Of a stretch of 64,000 bases of DNA, positions 63,852-64,000 are shown piece by piece. The stretch comes from Aestuariispira insulae (GTDB lineage: Bacteria; Pseudomonadota; Alphaproteobacteria; UBA8366; Aestuariispiraceae). A program made the translations under genes and the position numbers. The number at the start of each line of letters is the position of its first letter. The first letter of the stretch is position 1. The notes under the pieces were generated by a model that had not been told where the DNA came from, searched no databases, and worked only from the letters and a program-made list of their open reading frames with translations. The stretch spans positions 248,001 through 312,000 of the forward strand of contig NZ_QRDW01000004.1 of NCBI RefSeq assembly GCF_003385955.1. The letters are read 5' to 3'.

Positions 63852-64000
63852 TCAGATTCTCGCAAAGGGATATTTCGGGATATCTTTAGCTTTCCAGAAA
63901 TGACGCCGGAAAACCTCGCTATAGGATCTGTAAAAATAACCGCCGTTATGCATCAAAATCGCTTCGCGATTGGCACGATAAAAAGCGGGAATCCGGTACC
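63852..64000 (-). CDS. Partial CDS, C-terminal end of an unidentified protein
   Basis: An open minus-strand frame runs from the right edge to a TGA at 63852-63854, giving the last 48 residues (YRIPAFYRANREAILM, HNGGYFYRSYSEVFRRHFW, AKDIPKYPFARI). The composition looks coding and a terminator follows, so this is a real gene end. I do not recognise the family from this fragment. Confidence 0.65.
   Translation of the reverse strand, partial: YRIPAFYRANREAILMHNGGYFYRSYSEVFRRHFWKAKDIPKYPFARI

Overview
This looks like a chromosomal segment of a free-living alphaproteobacterium. The evidence is a short NDUFS4-type complex I subunit, an Atm1-like ABC exporter, two PAS_5-type regulators, a glnB-glnA unit behind a sigma-54-type promoter, and an aerobic CO-dehydrogenase-type cluster. 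The tRNA-His encodes G-1 opposite C73, which argues against the large Rhizobiales/Rhodobacterales/Caulobacterales clade and for a Rhodospirillales- or Sneathiella-like lineage (inference; the window has no rRNA). Gene density is high. I see no insertion sequence, prophage, integrase, CRISPR array or plasmid function.

Layout. 0-3.4 kb: tail of an esterase and bioC (biotin precursor), then convergent glnB-glnA (nitrogen assimilation) and tRNA-His. 3.5-7.8 kb: a minimal soluble MCP-tip protein, a PAS_5 protein, and a MocR regulator followed by an ornithine-cyclodeaminase-like gene and a HAD phosphatase. 7.8-13.4 kb: a complete dppABCDF dipeptide transporter on the minus strand. 13.7-17 kb: an Hpt protein with a degenerate receiver, prfC and phnN. 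17-24 kb: hutC-hutU-hutH with a HutC-like operator, and divergently an FAH-family hydrolase plus a Maf/DUF115 protein. 24-29 kb: a CHASE2 adenylate cyclase, a SPOR lipoprotein, a small membrane protein and an alpha/beta hydrolase.

29-40.7 kb holds the largest accessory block, a form II CO-dehydrogenase-like cluster on the minus strand. coxG and coxS-coxL-coxM (structural subunits in form II order) end at a terminator. A cyclic-nucleotide-binding/TPR-like protein follows, then coxD, coxE, a split XdhC/CoxI pair and a MoCF-MobA fusion for molybdenum cofactor maturation. The genes after the CNB protein overlap or are nearly contiguous. With two class III cyclases in the same window (24 and 54 kb), the CNB protein suggests a cAMP input to this cluster, which is the most interesting hypothesis here.

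40.8-48.5 kb: a lone Panacea/SocA-domain protein, an NhaD-type antiporter with a structured leader, a VOC protein, thiC under a TPP riboswitch, an Atm1-like exporter and a DUF192 protein. 48.2-53.4 kb: small lipoproteins, tRNA-Pro, the NDUFS4-like gene, tRNA-Arg, a GT-C-like membrane protein and yajQ. 53.6-64 kb: a second cyclase, metC, an FAD oxidoreductase, an sseA-dual GNAT-ald operon, a second PAS_5 protein, alaX, a cysK-type synthase, a NUDIX hydrolase and a partial unidentified gene.

No single locus is a proven new system. The best candidates for something undescribed are the CNB/TPR protein inside the cox cluster, the 119-residue MCP-tip protein, the Hpt/pseudo-receiver protein and the orphan Maf gene that may share hut control.
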